Part shown: piece after piece, positions 45,051-53,289 of the stretch
How positions within the stretch are numbered: the stretch's first letter is position 1
Layout of the letters: the number at the start of each line of letters is the position of its first letter
Assembly (NCBI GenBank): GCA_050184295.1
Contig: JBFXAM010000004.1
Span: forward strand, 1 to 64,000
DNA: 64,000 nucleotides
Source: JBFXAM01 sp050184295
Lineage (GTDB): Bacteria; Planctomycetota; Phycisphaerae; UBA1845; Fen-1342
Direction: 5' to 3'
Position numbers and translations under genes: made by a program
Notes under the pieces: model-generated
What the model was told of the DNA's origin: nothing
Seen by the model: only the letters and a program-made list of their open reading frames with translations
Databases searched by the model: none

Positions 45051-46337
45051 ATGAGTGCGACGCTGGTCATCCGGAACGGACGCGTGATCGATCCCTCGCA
45101 GGAGATCGACGACGTGACGAACGTCGCGATCGCCGGCGGTCGCATCGCGGCGATCGGGAAGGCTGTGCCGCGCGACGCGGAACAGGTCGTGGAGGCGGCC
45201 GGAATGATCGTCGCGCCGGGGCTGATCGACATGCACGTGCACCTGCGCGAGCCGGGCTTCGAAGAGAAGGAGACGATCGAAACCGGCACCGAGGCCGCCG
45301 CCGCGGGCGGATTCACCGCCGTGGCGTGCATGCCCAACACGCAGCCTCCGCTGCATACCGACGCGGAGATCGAGTTTGTCCTGCGCCAGGCCGCGCGCGT
45401 CGGACACACACGCGTCTACCCGATCGGCGCGCTGACGAAGAGCCGCGCCGGCCACGAGCTCGCCGAGATCGGCCTGATGATCCGGGCGGGCGCGGTCGCG
45501 TTCAGCGACGACGGCGACGGGATCGCCGACGCCAGCGTCTGCCTCCGCGCCATGCACTATGTCAGCATGTTCGACCGACTCTTCATCCAGCATTGCGAGG
45601 ACAAGGCGCTCGCGGGCCGCGGCTGCATGAACGCCGGCGTCACCGCGACGCGCCTCGGCCTGCCCGGAATCCCCGCGGCCGCGGAAGAGGTGATGATCCA
45701 GCGCGACATCGCGCTCGCCGCACAGGCCGGGGCGCGCTATCACGTCGCCCACATCTCCACCGCGGGCGCCGTCGAACTGGTGCGAAACGCGAAGCGCGCC
45801 GGATTGCGCGTGACGACCGAGGTCTGCCCGCATCACCTGCTGCTGACCGACGAGAGCTGCACATCCTATGACACGAACTACAAGATGAACCCGCCGCTGC
45901 GCACCGCGCGCGACGTGCAGGCGTGTCTCGCCGGCGTCGCCGACGGAACGATCGACTGCCTCGTCACGGACCACGCCCCACATGGACGCCAGGACAAGGA
46001 GCAGGAGTTCCAGGACGCCGCCTTCGGGATCACCGGGCTCGAAACCGCGCTGCCGCTCTTCATCCGCGCGCTCATCGAGCCGCGCATCATCGACTGGCCG
46101 CGCCTCATCGCCGCCCTGTCGACGCGACCGGCCGAACTCCTCCGCGTCGCCGGCGGCACGCTCAAGGTCGGGGCGGCGGCGGACGTCACGATCATCGACC
46201 CGCTGCGCGAGTGGACCATCGATCCCGAGCGCATGCTCTCGAAAAGCCGCAACACGCCCTTCGGCGGATGGCGCGTCCGCGGAGCCGCGGAAATGACGAT
46301 CGTCGACGGCGATATTCGATATCAGGCAGGCGGCTGA
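45051..46337 (+). CDS. pyrC: Dihydroorotase (class I, PyrC)
   Basis: 428 residues from ATG 45051 (AAGGA upstream); longer in-frame extensions to the left are not family-like. Motifs: PGLIDMHVHLREPG (metal His-x-His), ACMPNTQP, the second-metal histidines in RYHVAHIST and VCPHHLLLTD, and CLVTDHAPHG with the catalytic Asp. It closes carbamoyl-aspartate to dihydroorotate in pyrimidine synthesis. The long form resembles the class I enzymes that can pair with aspartate transcarbamoylase; pyrB is not in the window. Confidence 0.94.
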   Translation: MSATLVIRNGRVIDPSQEIDDVTNVAIAGGRIAAIGKAVPRDAEQVVEAAGMIVAPGLIDMHVHLREPGFEEKETIETGTEAAAAGGFTAVACMPNTQPPLHTDAEIEFVLRQAARVGHTRVYPIGALTKSRAGHELAEIGLMIRAGAVAFSDDGDGIADASVCLRAMHYVSMFDRLFIQHCEDKALAGRGCMNAGVTATRLGLPGIPAAAEEVMIQRDIALAAQAGARYHVAHISTAGAVELVRNAKRAGLRVTTEVCPHHLLLTDESCTSYDTNYKMNPPLRTARDVQACLAGVADGTIDCLVTDHAPHGRQDKEQEFQDAAFGITGLETALPLFIRALIEPRIIDWPRLIAALSTRPAELLRVAGGTLKVGAAADVTIIDPLREWTIDPERMLSKSRNTPFGGWRVRGAAEMTIVDGDIRYQAGG

Positions 46338-46412
46338 CACCGCGTTCGCGACTCGCAACCGGCGCCGCCAACCTCAGACTTCCCTTCGCAGCGACGCAGC
46401 CTGGCGCGACCG

Positions 46413-46649
46413 TCACGGCGTGCGGCGGGCGTCGCCCGGTGAAGATCCGTCGCCGCTGCGATGCGCGTCGCCGCGCCGCAGCGCGTCGAGATCCTCCGGC
46501 GTGGCGTCGCGATCAATTGAGTACTGCTCGCGAAACCACCGCCCGAGATCGACCATCTGGCAGCGCGGGGAGCAGAACGGATAGAGCGCGGGAAGCCGGC
46601 CCTCGTAGTCCATGCATTTCTGGCAGATCGTGCAATGGTACGACTTCAT
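46413..46649 (-). CDS. yacG: YacG-family zinc protein
   Basis: 78 residues; the ATG at 46649 overlaps the GH65 stop (ATGA). The zinc site is CTIC near the start and CSPRC in PFCSPRCQMVDLGRWF, then EQYSIDRD, matching the YacG/DUF329 pattern of two Cys pairs and DLGxW. In E. coli YacG binds the C-terminal region of GyrB and inhibits gyrase. The spacer between the Cys pairs is longer than in E. coli YacG, with an extra Cys (QKCMDYEG). A TACAAT hexamer lies six bases before the ATG, so it may also be made from its own leaderless mRNA. Confidence 0.87.
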   Translation of the reverse strand: MKSYHCTICQKCMDYEGRLPALYPFCSPRCQMVDLGRWFREQYSIDRDATPEDLDALRRGDAHRSGDGSSPGDARRTP

Positions 46650-49294
46650 CCCCGTATTGTAGCGGGCGCCGCTGACGCTGCCGCGCGGACGCACGGCCAC
46701 CGTTGGGTTGCTCCGGCCGCGACCTCGTGCCGCGCACCGTCGATGACCACCGGCAGCGTGGCGGCGCCGCGATTCTCGACCGACACGTCGAACGCCGGCG
46801 CGCCCGCGGCGCTGCCGGGCGCGGCAGCCGACGCCGGCGCGCTCGCGCGGCGGATGTCGATCGCGACGGGCGTCCGCTTCCAAATCAGCGGAAATGCCAG
46901 CCGGGTCCACGCCTCGGGCAGACGGGGAGAGATCGTCAACTCGTCGGCCTGTAGCGCCGTCCGAACGCCCGCGAATCCGAACACGGCCATCTGCCAGACC
47001 GCGCCCGCATTGGCGATGTGAATGCCCTCGGCCGCGCCGCCGCCCGCGAGATCGAGATCGATCGCGCAGCTGCGCTGCCAGAACCGCCAGGCGTCGCCGT
47101 GCAGCCCCAGTCGCGTCGCCACCATCGCATGCACGCCTGCGGATAGCGACGAGTCGTGCGTCGTAAGCGGCACATAGTACTCCCACGCCCGGCGGACCTC
47201 GGCGTCCGTGTATTCGTCCGGGAACAACGTCATCAGCATCAGCACGTCCGCTTGCTTCAGCACGCGACTGCGGTAGAGCCGCTCCTGAGAAACCTGTTCG
47301 GCGTAGGTGCGTGTGCGGTCGTGCCAGAGCTGCTCAAAATGCGGATCGGCAAGCCCGTCGAACCCATCGCACTGCAAAACCAGCACGCCGTCGGCGGCGC
47401 GCGGAATCGGCAGCCCGCGCGCCACGCGCTCGAATGCCGCGCGCTCTTCCCGGCTCGCGCCCGCGGCGGCGCCCCAGCGCGCCGCGGCGTCGAGCGCGAA
47501 CGCGACGAGCCGGTTAGTGTACGCGTTGTTGTTGCTGATCGGCGTGTATTCGTTCGGGCCCATGACGCCCAGGAGCACTGGCGCTGCGAGCCGCGGATTG
47601 TGGATCGCGGATCCGGGGGCAGAGCTTGCGGAGTGCGGATCGTGCACTGCGGACAGGGCGCGGGGGTCCGCTTCCGGATCGACGGCGTTGCCCCCGGTTG
47701 CGTCGCGGTCGGCTTCGCTTGGCCGACGGGTGGTTGCGGCCGCGCGCGAGTCCGCCCGGGGCAGGCCGCAATCCGTAATCGTCGCGTCGCGCCAATCGAC
47801 GCGTGCCATCCAGTAGCGCGCGGTCTCGACGAGCACCCGCGCCGCCTCGCCGCGCAGGTAGCCCTCGTCGCCGGTCGCGCGCGCGAAGTGCACCAGCCCG
47901 TACGCCACGTCGGCCGTCACGTGCACCTCGTGGTCGGCATACTGCCAGTTCGGACAGCACTCGCGCCCCGCACTGTCCGACTCCCACGCGTAGCGCGCGC
48001 CCGCATAGCCATAGCGCCGCGCGTTCTCCCGTGCGCCAGCCAGCGACTGCACGCGAAAGTCCGCGAGCGTGCGGGCGTTGTCGGGCGCGGTGTAGAGGAA
48101 GAACGGCAGCAGAAAGAGCTCGGTGTCCCAGAAAAAGCGGCCCCAATACGCCTCGCCGGCGTAGCCCTTCGCGTCGATCGCCACGCGCGCGTCGCCGGGC
48201 ACGTGGCAGCGCAGCAGGTGAAACAGCGCGACCCGCAGCGCCCGCTGCGCCTCCGCGTCGCCGGCAACCACCACGTCGCAACCGTCCCAGCGCTGCCCCC
48301 ATACGGCCGCGTGCTCGGCGTGCAACGCCTCGTACGAAAGGGGTTCCGCGTCCGCAAGCGCCGCAGCCGGTGCGCAATGGTGCAGGTCGCGGCTCGTCGC
48401 GACCGCCGTGCGTTTTTCGACGACAACCGGACTGTCCGGCGTCAGACGGAACGAGAGCGCACGCTCGATCCGTCGCGCGGCGCGCTCGACGCACGCCGCC
48501 CCGCCCGCGGCTTCCGAACCTGCCCCGTCACGAGGTTCGCCGTCGGCCGCGCGCCTGCTCGCGCCGCCGGCGCGCCCCGCGGCGGCGGCGCTCAGCGCCA
48601 CGCGGCTGCGGATGCGCACTTCGTCTCCCGCATCCGTAGCCACCGCGCATTCGAGGTCGCCGTCGTCGCTCGCCGAAAGCGCGACACGCGTGAAGTGATC
48701 GTAACCATTCGTTCGCACGTCGGCGTCGATCCCAGCGATGACGAGCGCGTCGACCACACGGTCGCTGCGCAGCGCGAGGCGCTGCACGGACAGGCGCGGT
48801 CGTGCGGCGCTGATGAAGCGCTCAAACACGCACTCGACGCGCGCCCCGCCCCGCGTTCGCCACGCAACCGTCCGCCGCAGCGTTGCCGTGCGCAGGTCGA
48901 GCGCGCGGGTCGTGTGTTCGATGCGGCCGCATTCCAGATCGAGCCGTTCGCCCGCGACCACGGGCGCCAGTCCCAGAAACCACGGCAGGTTGATGAGCTC
49001 GTTGTTGAGCAGGGGGTGGGGCCCGTACACGCCGGGCACGTACGTGCCCCACTTGCTCTTCAGCGGCGCGAACGGCTCGCTCGTCACGTTCGCGGGGCGG
49101 CGCGTGTACGCCGCATTCTGCGGCGCGCCCGCGAGATGCTCCTCCAGCGAGCCGCGCGCATGCAGATACCCGCTGCCGAGCGTAAACAGCCCCTCGGCGG
49201 CGCGGAAGCAATCGACGTCGAAGCCGCCGTGGACGATCGTCCACTCGTCGGCGTGCGCGTCGCTTCCAACGGCGGACGGCGGTTCGCAGCTCAC
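46646..49294 (-). CDS. Glycoside hydrolase family 65 phosphorylase/hydrolase
   Basis: 882 residues. GH65 hallmarks in order: N-terminal super-sandwich with LFTLGSGYLHARGSLEE; the barrel with GYAGEAYWGRFFWDTELFLL; ADVAYGLVHFARATGD; VMGPNEYTPISNNNAYTN with the catalytic acid Glu582; SRVLKQADVLMLMTLFP and EGIHIANAGAVWQMAVFGF. The family cleaves alpha-glucobioses such as trehalose, maltose or kojibiose, mostly by phosphorolysis; the substrate is not predictable here. A stretch of about 60 residues before the catalytic motif (about 511-573) is absent from typical members and comes from a degenerate DNA repeat. A beta-phosphoglucomutase gene, a frequent partner, is not nearby. Confidence 0.92.
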   Translation of the reverse strand: MSCEPPSAVGSDAHADEWTIVHGGFDVDCFRAAEGLFTLGSGYLHARGSLEEHLAGAPQNAAYTRRPANVTSEPFAPLKSKWGTYVPGVYGPHPLLNNELINLPWFLGLAPVVAGERLDLECGRIEHTTRALDLRTATLRRTVAWRTRGGARVECVFERFISAARPRLSVQRLALRSDRVVDALVIAGIDADVRTNGYDHFTRVALSASDDGDLECAVATDAGDEVRIRSRVALSAAAAGRAGGASRRAADGEPRDGAGSEAAGGAACVERAARRIERALSFRLTPDSPVVVEKRTAVATSRDLHHCAPAAALADAEPLSYEALHAEHAAVWGQRWDGCDVVVAGDAEAQRALRVALFHLLRCHVPGDARVAIDAKGYAGEAYWGRFFWDTELFLLPFFLYTAPDNARTLADFRVQSLAGARENARRYGYAGARYAWESDSAGRECCPNWQYADHEVHVTADVAYGLVHFARATGDEGYLRGEAARVLVETARYWMARVDWRDATITDCGLPRADSRAAATTRRPSEADRDATGGNAVDPEADPRALSAVHDPHSASSAPGSAIHNPRLAAPVLLGVMGPNEYTPISNNNAYTNRLVAFALDAAARWGAAAGASREERAAFERVARGLPIPRAADGVLVLQCDGFDGLADPHFEQLWHDRTRTYAEQVSQERLYRSRVLKQADVLMLMTLFPDEYTDAEVRRAWEYYVPLTTHDSSLSAGVHAMVATRLGLHGDAWRFWQRSCAIDLDLAGGGAAEGIHIANAGAVWQMAVFGFAGVRTALQADELTISPRLPEAWTRLAFPLIWKRTPVAIDIRRASAPASAAAPGSAAGAPAFDVSVENRGAATLPVVIDGARHEVAAGATQRWPCVRAAASAAPATIRG
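46656..46661 (-). promoter_or_regulatory. -10 hexamer just upstream of yacG (leaderless start)
   Basis: On the minus strand TACAAT (five of six) ends six bases before the yacG ATG, inside the end of the GH65 gene. A GGGG abuts the ATG too closely to act as a normal ribosome site. Confidence 0.35.
47593..47654. repeat. Degenerate GCGGATTGTGGAT-type repeat inside the GH65 gene
   Basis: Two clusters of imperfect 7-8-base units, GCGGATTGTGGATCGCGGAT at 47593-47612 and GCGGAGTGCGGATCG at 47628-47642 with a further GCACTGCGGAC. On the coding strand they are translated in frame as HDPHSASSAPGSAIHNP. Confidence 0.6.
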
Positions 49295-49364
49295 ACGCTC
49301 TCCGGCGGCGCGCCGTGGGCCCAGGGTCGCTCACGATGTGGACGGGCCGCGCGTTCGCGCCGTC

Positions 49365-51650
49365 CTACTCCGCGCGGCCGATCTCGAACTCCAGCGTCGA
49401 GAACCCGTCGATCTCGAAGTGTTCGACCACGATCTCGACCGTGCGGTCCGCGTCGAGCGTCAGTTCGCCGGTGTCGCGCGTCGGGACGTGCCAGGTCCAG
49501 TTGTCGATGACCGGCTTGCCGTCCGCCGTCACGCGCACGCCGTCGTCGCTCGTGGTCGAGACGCGCCACTTCCCCTTGGTGAGCGGCAGGCGGGTCTTCG
49601 CGATCATGCCGAAGCGCTCGCCGCCGATCTTCGAAGCGCTCAGTTCCTCGGAGAGCTTCTGGTCCTTGGGGCCGCCGAAGCCGTATTTCAGCAGCAGTTG
49701 TCCGATCTTGGCCGACTTCGCGTCGGGGCCGTCGGCGAGCTTGCGCCAGCCTTCGACGTCTTGGCGCGGGTCGATGGTCCAGGTGAAGAACTTCGCGTCC
49801 CACGTCGCCGATACGATCGTGCCGCGCTCCGCGCACTGGTAGCCGGTCCCCGTCACCCGCAGCGTGAACGGATAGACGCCGTCCTTGTCCACGCGAACGA
49901 CGCAGCGCGCCGCCCGGCCGTTCTCGGCCGGCGTCTGCTCGCTCTCCACGCCGGCTCCCTGCACCTCGACCTTCACATCCGCGGGCATCTGATGCAGGTC
50001 ATACACGCGCTCGCGCCCACGCGCCTCCACCAGCCGCAGCAAAGGCGACTCGTGGTCCCACGGACCCCACTCGGTCATGACGATGTTCTCGCGGCCGTAA
50101 AGATGCTTGCGCGCCCCGACCGGCCGCGTTTCACCCAGCGCTTCGTAGGTCGGGCTCGGTTTCTCGGGCGCCGCGCGCGCGTCGTCGCGCGCCACCTTGA
50201 CGTTCTCGTCCGCGTTCATCTCGCGCTTCGCGTTCGTGATCGTGTTCTTTCCCAGCGTGACGTCGCTCTTGCCGCGGAAGTGAAACACGAGCTCGTCGCT
50301 GTCAAAGGCGTTCCCCGCGATCAGGTTGTCGCTCGACGCCGAACCGTTTGCCTTGCCCCACGGCTTGTCCAGGAAATTGCCTTCGTCGTCCCACCACAGG
50401 TGCACGCCGGCGCGGTTCCCGCGAAACGTGTTGTGCACGATCTTGTTTCCGCGGCCATGCTCGATGTTCACGCCGCCGCGCTCCAGTCCGTACCCCATCT
50501 CGCCGTTCTCTTCGAAGGTGTTGTTCGCGATCAGCGTGTCCTGCGAATAACCGCCCCAGACGCCGCAGATCGCGTTGCCGACCAGCCGGTTGCCGATGAA
50601 CTGGTTGCCGAAGCAGAACGTCATCTCGATTCCGTGGGCGGGCGCGTAGGAAAAGTCGTTGTTGATGAGCAGGTTGTCGTTGCAGCCTTTGCGCTTGAAT
50701 TGTCGCGCGACTTCGTCGGCGACCTTGATCTCCTTCTCCACGTCTTCCTTGCCGAGCTCTTTGCGAAGCTTGTCCCGCGCTTCCTCCCACCACACCTCGC
50801 CGATCGCCTCCCGCCCCGCGAAGCCGAATATTCCGTCCCCGCCGTGCGTCGCCGAGTTCTCCGCGATCAGGTTATGGTTGTTCTGCTCGAAGAACAGAAT
50901 GCCGGCCGAGTCCTGTCCGCGGTTGTAGACCCTGTGGCTGTAGCCGCGGACGCAGAAATCGAACGCGTTGCGCGTGATCTTGTTGTGGTTGCAGCGCCAC
51001 ATCGCCAGGCCCCAGCCGCTGAGAAACGAGCAGTCGTTGTCGTAGACGCGCGAGTCGTCCACGCGATCGAGTATCAGCCCGTTCTGGCTGTTCCGCACGC
51101 GACACTTGCGCACGGTCACGTCCGTCGAGTCCTCGACGCACAGCGCCGCGCCGTAGTTCTTGAGCCACTCGTTCTCGTCGTTGCGGTGCGGCCAGAGCCA
51201 GTCGCCGCCGTCCTCGGCGACCGGCGTGCTCTTCAAGAACGCGCGCCGCGCGTCGGAGGCGTCGATGTTCTCAAGGGTCAGTCCGTCGCAGCGCGTCGCG
51301 TACACGTTGCCCAGAAAGCCCGCCACGCGGGCGTTGCGGATCGTCACCCCCGCCTGCCCGACGACGCGCACGCCGAACCCCTTGTACTCCTCGGGCTGCG
51401 TGCCCCGCTTGGCGCCGCGGAGCACCGAGCCTTGCGCGAACTCGACCGTGATGTTCGGCGCCTCGATCTGGATCACGCCGTTCTCGTTCGCGTCCTCGAT
51501 CACGAGGTCCGGCGGAATGACGATGCGACACGATTCGGTGATCTTCGTGTCGTCGCCTTTCAGCGTGACCGTGGGCAGTTGGGAAGCCTGGTTCACCAGC
51601 GTCAGGTTCAGCGACATCAGCAGGCACGGCGAAAGAAAGATCGAAGTCAT
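49365..51650 (-). CDS. Exported right-handed beta-helix protein with PA14-like C-terminus
   Basis: 761 residues from ATG 51650 with GAGGATG upstream. A short signal-like segment (SIFLSPCLLMSLNLTL) precedes many Asn-rich coils of a parallel beta-helix (NITVEFAQGSVLRG, ITRNAFDFCVRGYSH, LIANNTFEENG), as in NosD or pectate-lyase-like proteins. A charged insert (about 290-325, ARDKLRKELGKEDVEKE) breaks the coils. The last 110 residues, with WRVSTTSDDGVRVTADGKP and EIVVEHFEIDG, resemble a PA14 sugar-binding module. A carbohydrate-active surface protein is likely; catalytic residues cannot be assigned. It lies 70 bases upstream of the GH65 gene on the same strand. Confidence 0.85.
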   Translation of the reverse strand: MTSIFLSPCLLMSLNLTLVNQASQLPTVTLKGDDTKITESCRIVIPPDLVIEDANENGVIQIEAPNITVEFAQGSVLRGAKRGTQPEEYKGFGVRVVGQAGVTIRNARVAGFLGNVYATRCDGLTLENIDASDARRAFLKSTPVAEDGGDWLWPHRNDENEWLKNYGAALCVEDSTDVTVRKCRVRNSQNGLILDRVDDSRVYDNDCSFLSGWGLAMWRCNHNKITRNAFDFCVRGYSHRVYNRGQDSAGILFFEQNNHNLIAENSATHGGDGIFGFAGREAIGEVWWEEARDKLRKELGKEDVEKEIKVADEVARQFKRKGCNDNLLINNDFSYAPAHGIEMTFCFGNQFIGNRLVGNAICGVWGGYSQDTLIANNTFEENGEMGYGLERGGVNIEHGRGNKIVHNTFRGNRAGVHLWWDDEGNFLDKPWGKANGSASSDNLIAGNAFDSDELVFHFRGKSDVTLGKNTITNAKREMNADENVKVARDDARAAPEKPSPTYEALGETRPVGARKHLYGRENIVMTEWGPWDHESPLLRLVEARGRERVYDLHQMPADVKVEVQGAGVESEQTPAENGRAARCVVRVDKDGVYPFTLRVTGTGYQCAERGTIVSATWDAKFFTWTIDPRQDVEGWRKLADGPDAKSAKIGQLLLKYGFGGPKDQKLSEELSASKIGGERFGMIAKTRLPLTKGKWRVSTTSDDGVRVTADGKPVIDNWTWHVPTRDTGELTLDADRTVEIVVEHFEIDGFSTLEFEIGRAE

Positions 51651-51800
51651 GGCGGCATCCTCGTTCGGCCCGGTCCCCGTTGGGTCGGATGTATGTGAAT
51701 CGCGGCAGGCACGCGCGGCGAGCCGCCGCTGGCGCGCATTATCGCAGAAATCGCCGTGCGGCGACACCCAAGCGGTGCCCGTGCCGGCGCCGCCTCGACC

Positions 51801-52961
51801 TTATGGCGCGGCGGGCCGTTCGACCAGCGTATACCACGCAAACAGATCGTCGGCGAGCTTCGTCTGGCGCTCGCCCGCGTCCCAGCCCAGCGCCGCCCCC
51901 ATCCGCCGGGCGGCCTCGTCATCCTGTGTGTCGAACGCGAGCACGCGAAAGCCCGCGGCTTCCCACGCTTCGCGCGAAAACGGCGAGCGCCCGTCCGCCC
52001 ACGGGATGTACGGTTTGTCCGGCGGCGCCGCGGCCGGGCAGAGGTTATACACGAGTACGACGCCGCCGGGTTTCAGCGCGTCAAACAGCGCCTTGACGAA
52101 CGTCGCGTCATCGACGCCGAGCTTGATGAGCATGCGCTCGTCGGTTTCCCGCGCCGGATGGATGTAGCCGCGCTTCAGCGTGTTCTTGGAGAGGATCACG
52201 TCATACGCACCGCCGACGGCGTGCACCGCTTCGGGCTCCGCCGGCCAGCGCCCGTTCACCAGCGTGACGCGGCCGTCGTGCCCGTGGCGCCCTTTCACCA
52301 CGCCGACGTCGCTCGCCTCGTGATAAAGCGCCGGCAGGAACGAATCGACATCCACGCCCACCGCGTCCGCCCCGAGCGCCGCGAGCAGGCGCAGGTGACC
52401 GATGCCGCCGTAGCCGAAGTCGAGCACGCGCCGGCCCCGCACATCGCTCAGGCCATGTTGTGCCAGCAGCTCCAGCGCCCGCGCATACGCGAGCGGCGAG
52501 CCGTACTTTGTCAGGTAGTACACGCGCTCGTCGGCGGCGCGCTCGAGCAGCGCGGCGCGCCGGTCGGGGGCGAGTTTCTCGACCTCGCCGGGCAGCAGAT
52601 ACGCGCGCGTGTCCGCGTCGCGCCAGAGCTTGCGCGGCGCGATCTTCGGCAGGTCCGCGGTCGCATCGAGAAACCGCGTTACCAGTTCCGTCTCGAAGAT
52701 TGGGCGCAGCGCTTCGGCCTCGCGCCGCAGCTCCGCGACGGTCCACGGCGCGGCGGATTGCGTGTCGCGGGGTTGCGTCGTTGCGGGGCGCGTTGTCGCG
52801 GTTGAAACCGCCGTCTGAGCCGCGGTGGGCCCGGTCGCGGCGCGCGGTGCGTCGGCGGGTTGCGCAGCGGCCGTCTCGGACGCCGCCACCAACAGCGCGA
52901 AGATCAACACTCGACGTGTCGCGAGTCCGATGCGCGGTTCGGCAGGGGGGCGTGGGCTCAT
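51801..52961 (-). CDS. Methyltransferase-fold protein with a signal peptide
   Basis: 386 residues; I choose ATG 52961, five bases after AAGGAG, over the GTG at 52967. The N-terminus is a good signal peptide (RRVLIFALLVAASETAAAQ) and is followed by a Thr/Ala/Pro-rich linker to about residue 70. The folded part contains a class I SAM-binding motif, RVLDFGYGGIGHLRLLAALG, with the acidic end of strand 2 in AVGVDVD, and later FDALKPGGVVLVYNL (motif IV/VI). SAM is not expected outside the cytoplasm, so the protein may be secreted and repurposed, or the signal is a membrane anchor. No methyl acceptor is predicted. Confidence 0.8.
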   Translation of the reverse strand: MSPRPPAEPRIGLATRRVLIFALLVAASETAAAQPADAPRAATGPTAAQTAVSTATTRPATTQPRDTQSAAPWTVAELRREAEALRPIFETELVTRFLDATADLPKIAPRKLWRDADTRAYLLPGEVEKLAPDRRAALLERAADERVYYLTKYGSPLAYARALELLAQHGLSDVRGRRVLDFGYGGIGHLRLLAALGADAVGVDVDSFLPALYHEASDVGVVKGRHGHDGRVTLVNGRWPAEPEAVHAVGGAYDVILSKNTLKRGYIHPARETDERMLIKLGVDDATFVKALFDALKPGGVVLVYNLCPAAAPPDKPYIPWADGRSPFSREAWEAAGFRVLAFDTQDDEAARRMGAALGWDAGERQTKLADDLFAWYTLVERPAAP

Positions 52962-53289
52962 CGTCACTCCTTCGACCGGTGAGCCTACCGCCAGTCGGCG
53001 GCAGGCCCACGACGCTCGACGACAATCGACAAGCGCGGCATTCGGAAGTCTGCGCGCGGCGGGCGGTTGTGCGTTCGCGGTCGGCGGCGCGGGTGTGCGG
53101 CAGGATGCCGAAGCTCGGACACTTGCGTCTCGAGCTGCGCCGCGACAGCGTCGCGCGCCCGGTTTCGGGTTACGCGCAGGTGCGCTTCCGGCTCCGCGCG
53201 CCCGTGCGTTCGGGCGTGCCTCCGGGTTTCTCAGTCGCTTTGTGCGTGCCTACGTGCCTTCGTCTGTCGCGCAGTATCATCCGCGTCCC
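52962..53289. other. Intergenic region between divergent genes
   Basis: 328 bases between the methyltransferase-fold gene and murJ. An inverted GCC/GGC-rich patch lies at 52985-53005; the only clear signal is the TATCAT hexamer next to murJ. Confidence 0.5.
53275..53280 (+). promoter_or_regulatory. -10 hexamer just upstream of murJ (leaderless start)
   Basis: TATCAT (five of six) ends nine bases before the murJ ATG, with no ribosome site in the gap. No good -35 hexamer is seen. Confidence 0.4.

Noticed and set aside
48738..51698. A 986-residue open frame opposite the beta-helix and GH65 genes
   Set aside because: Antisense shadow caused by high GC; no recognisable domain and it crosses two real genes.
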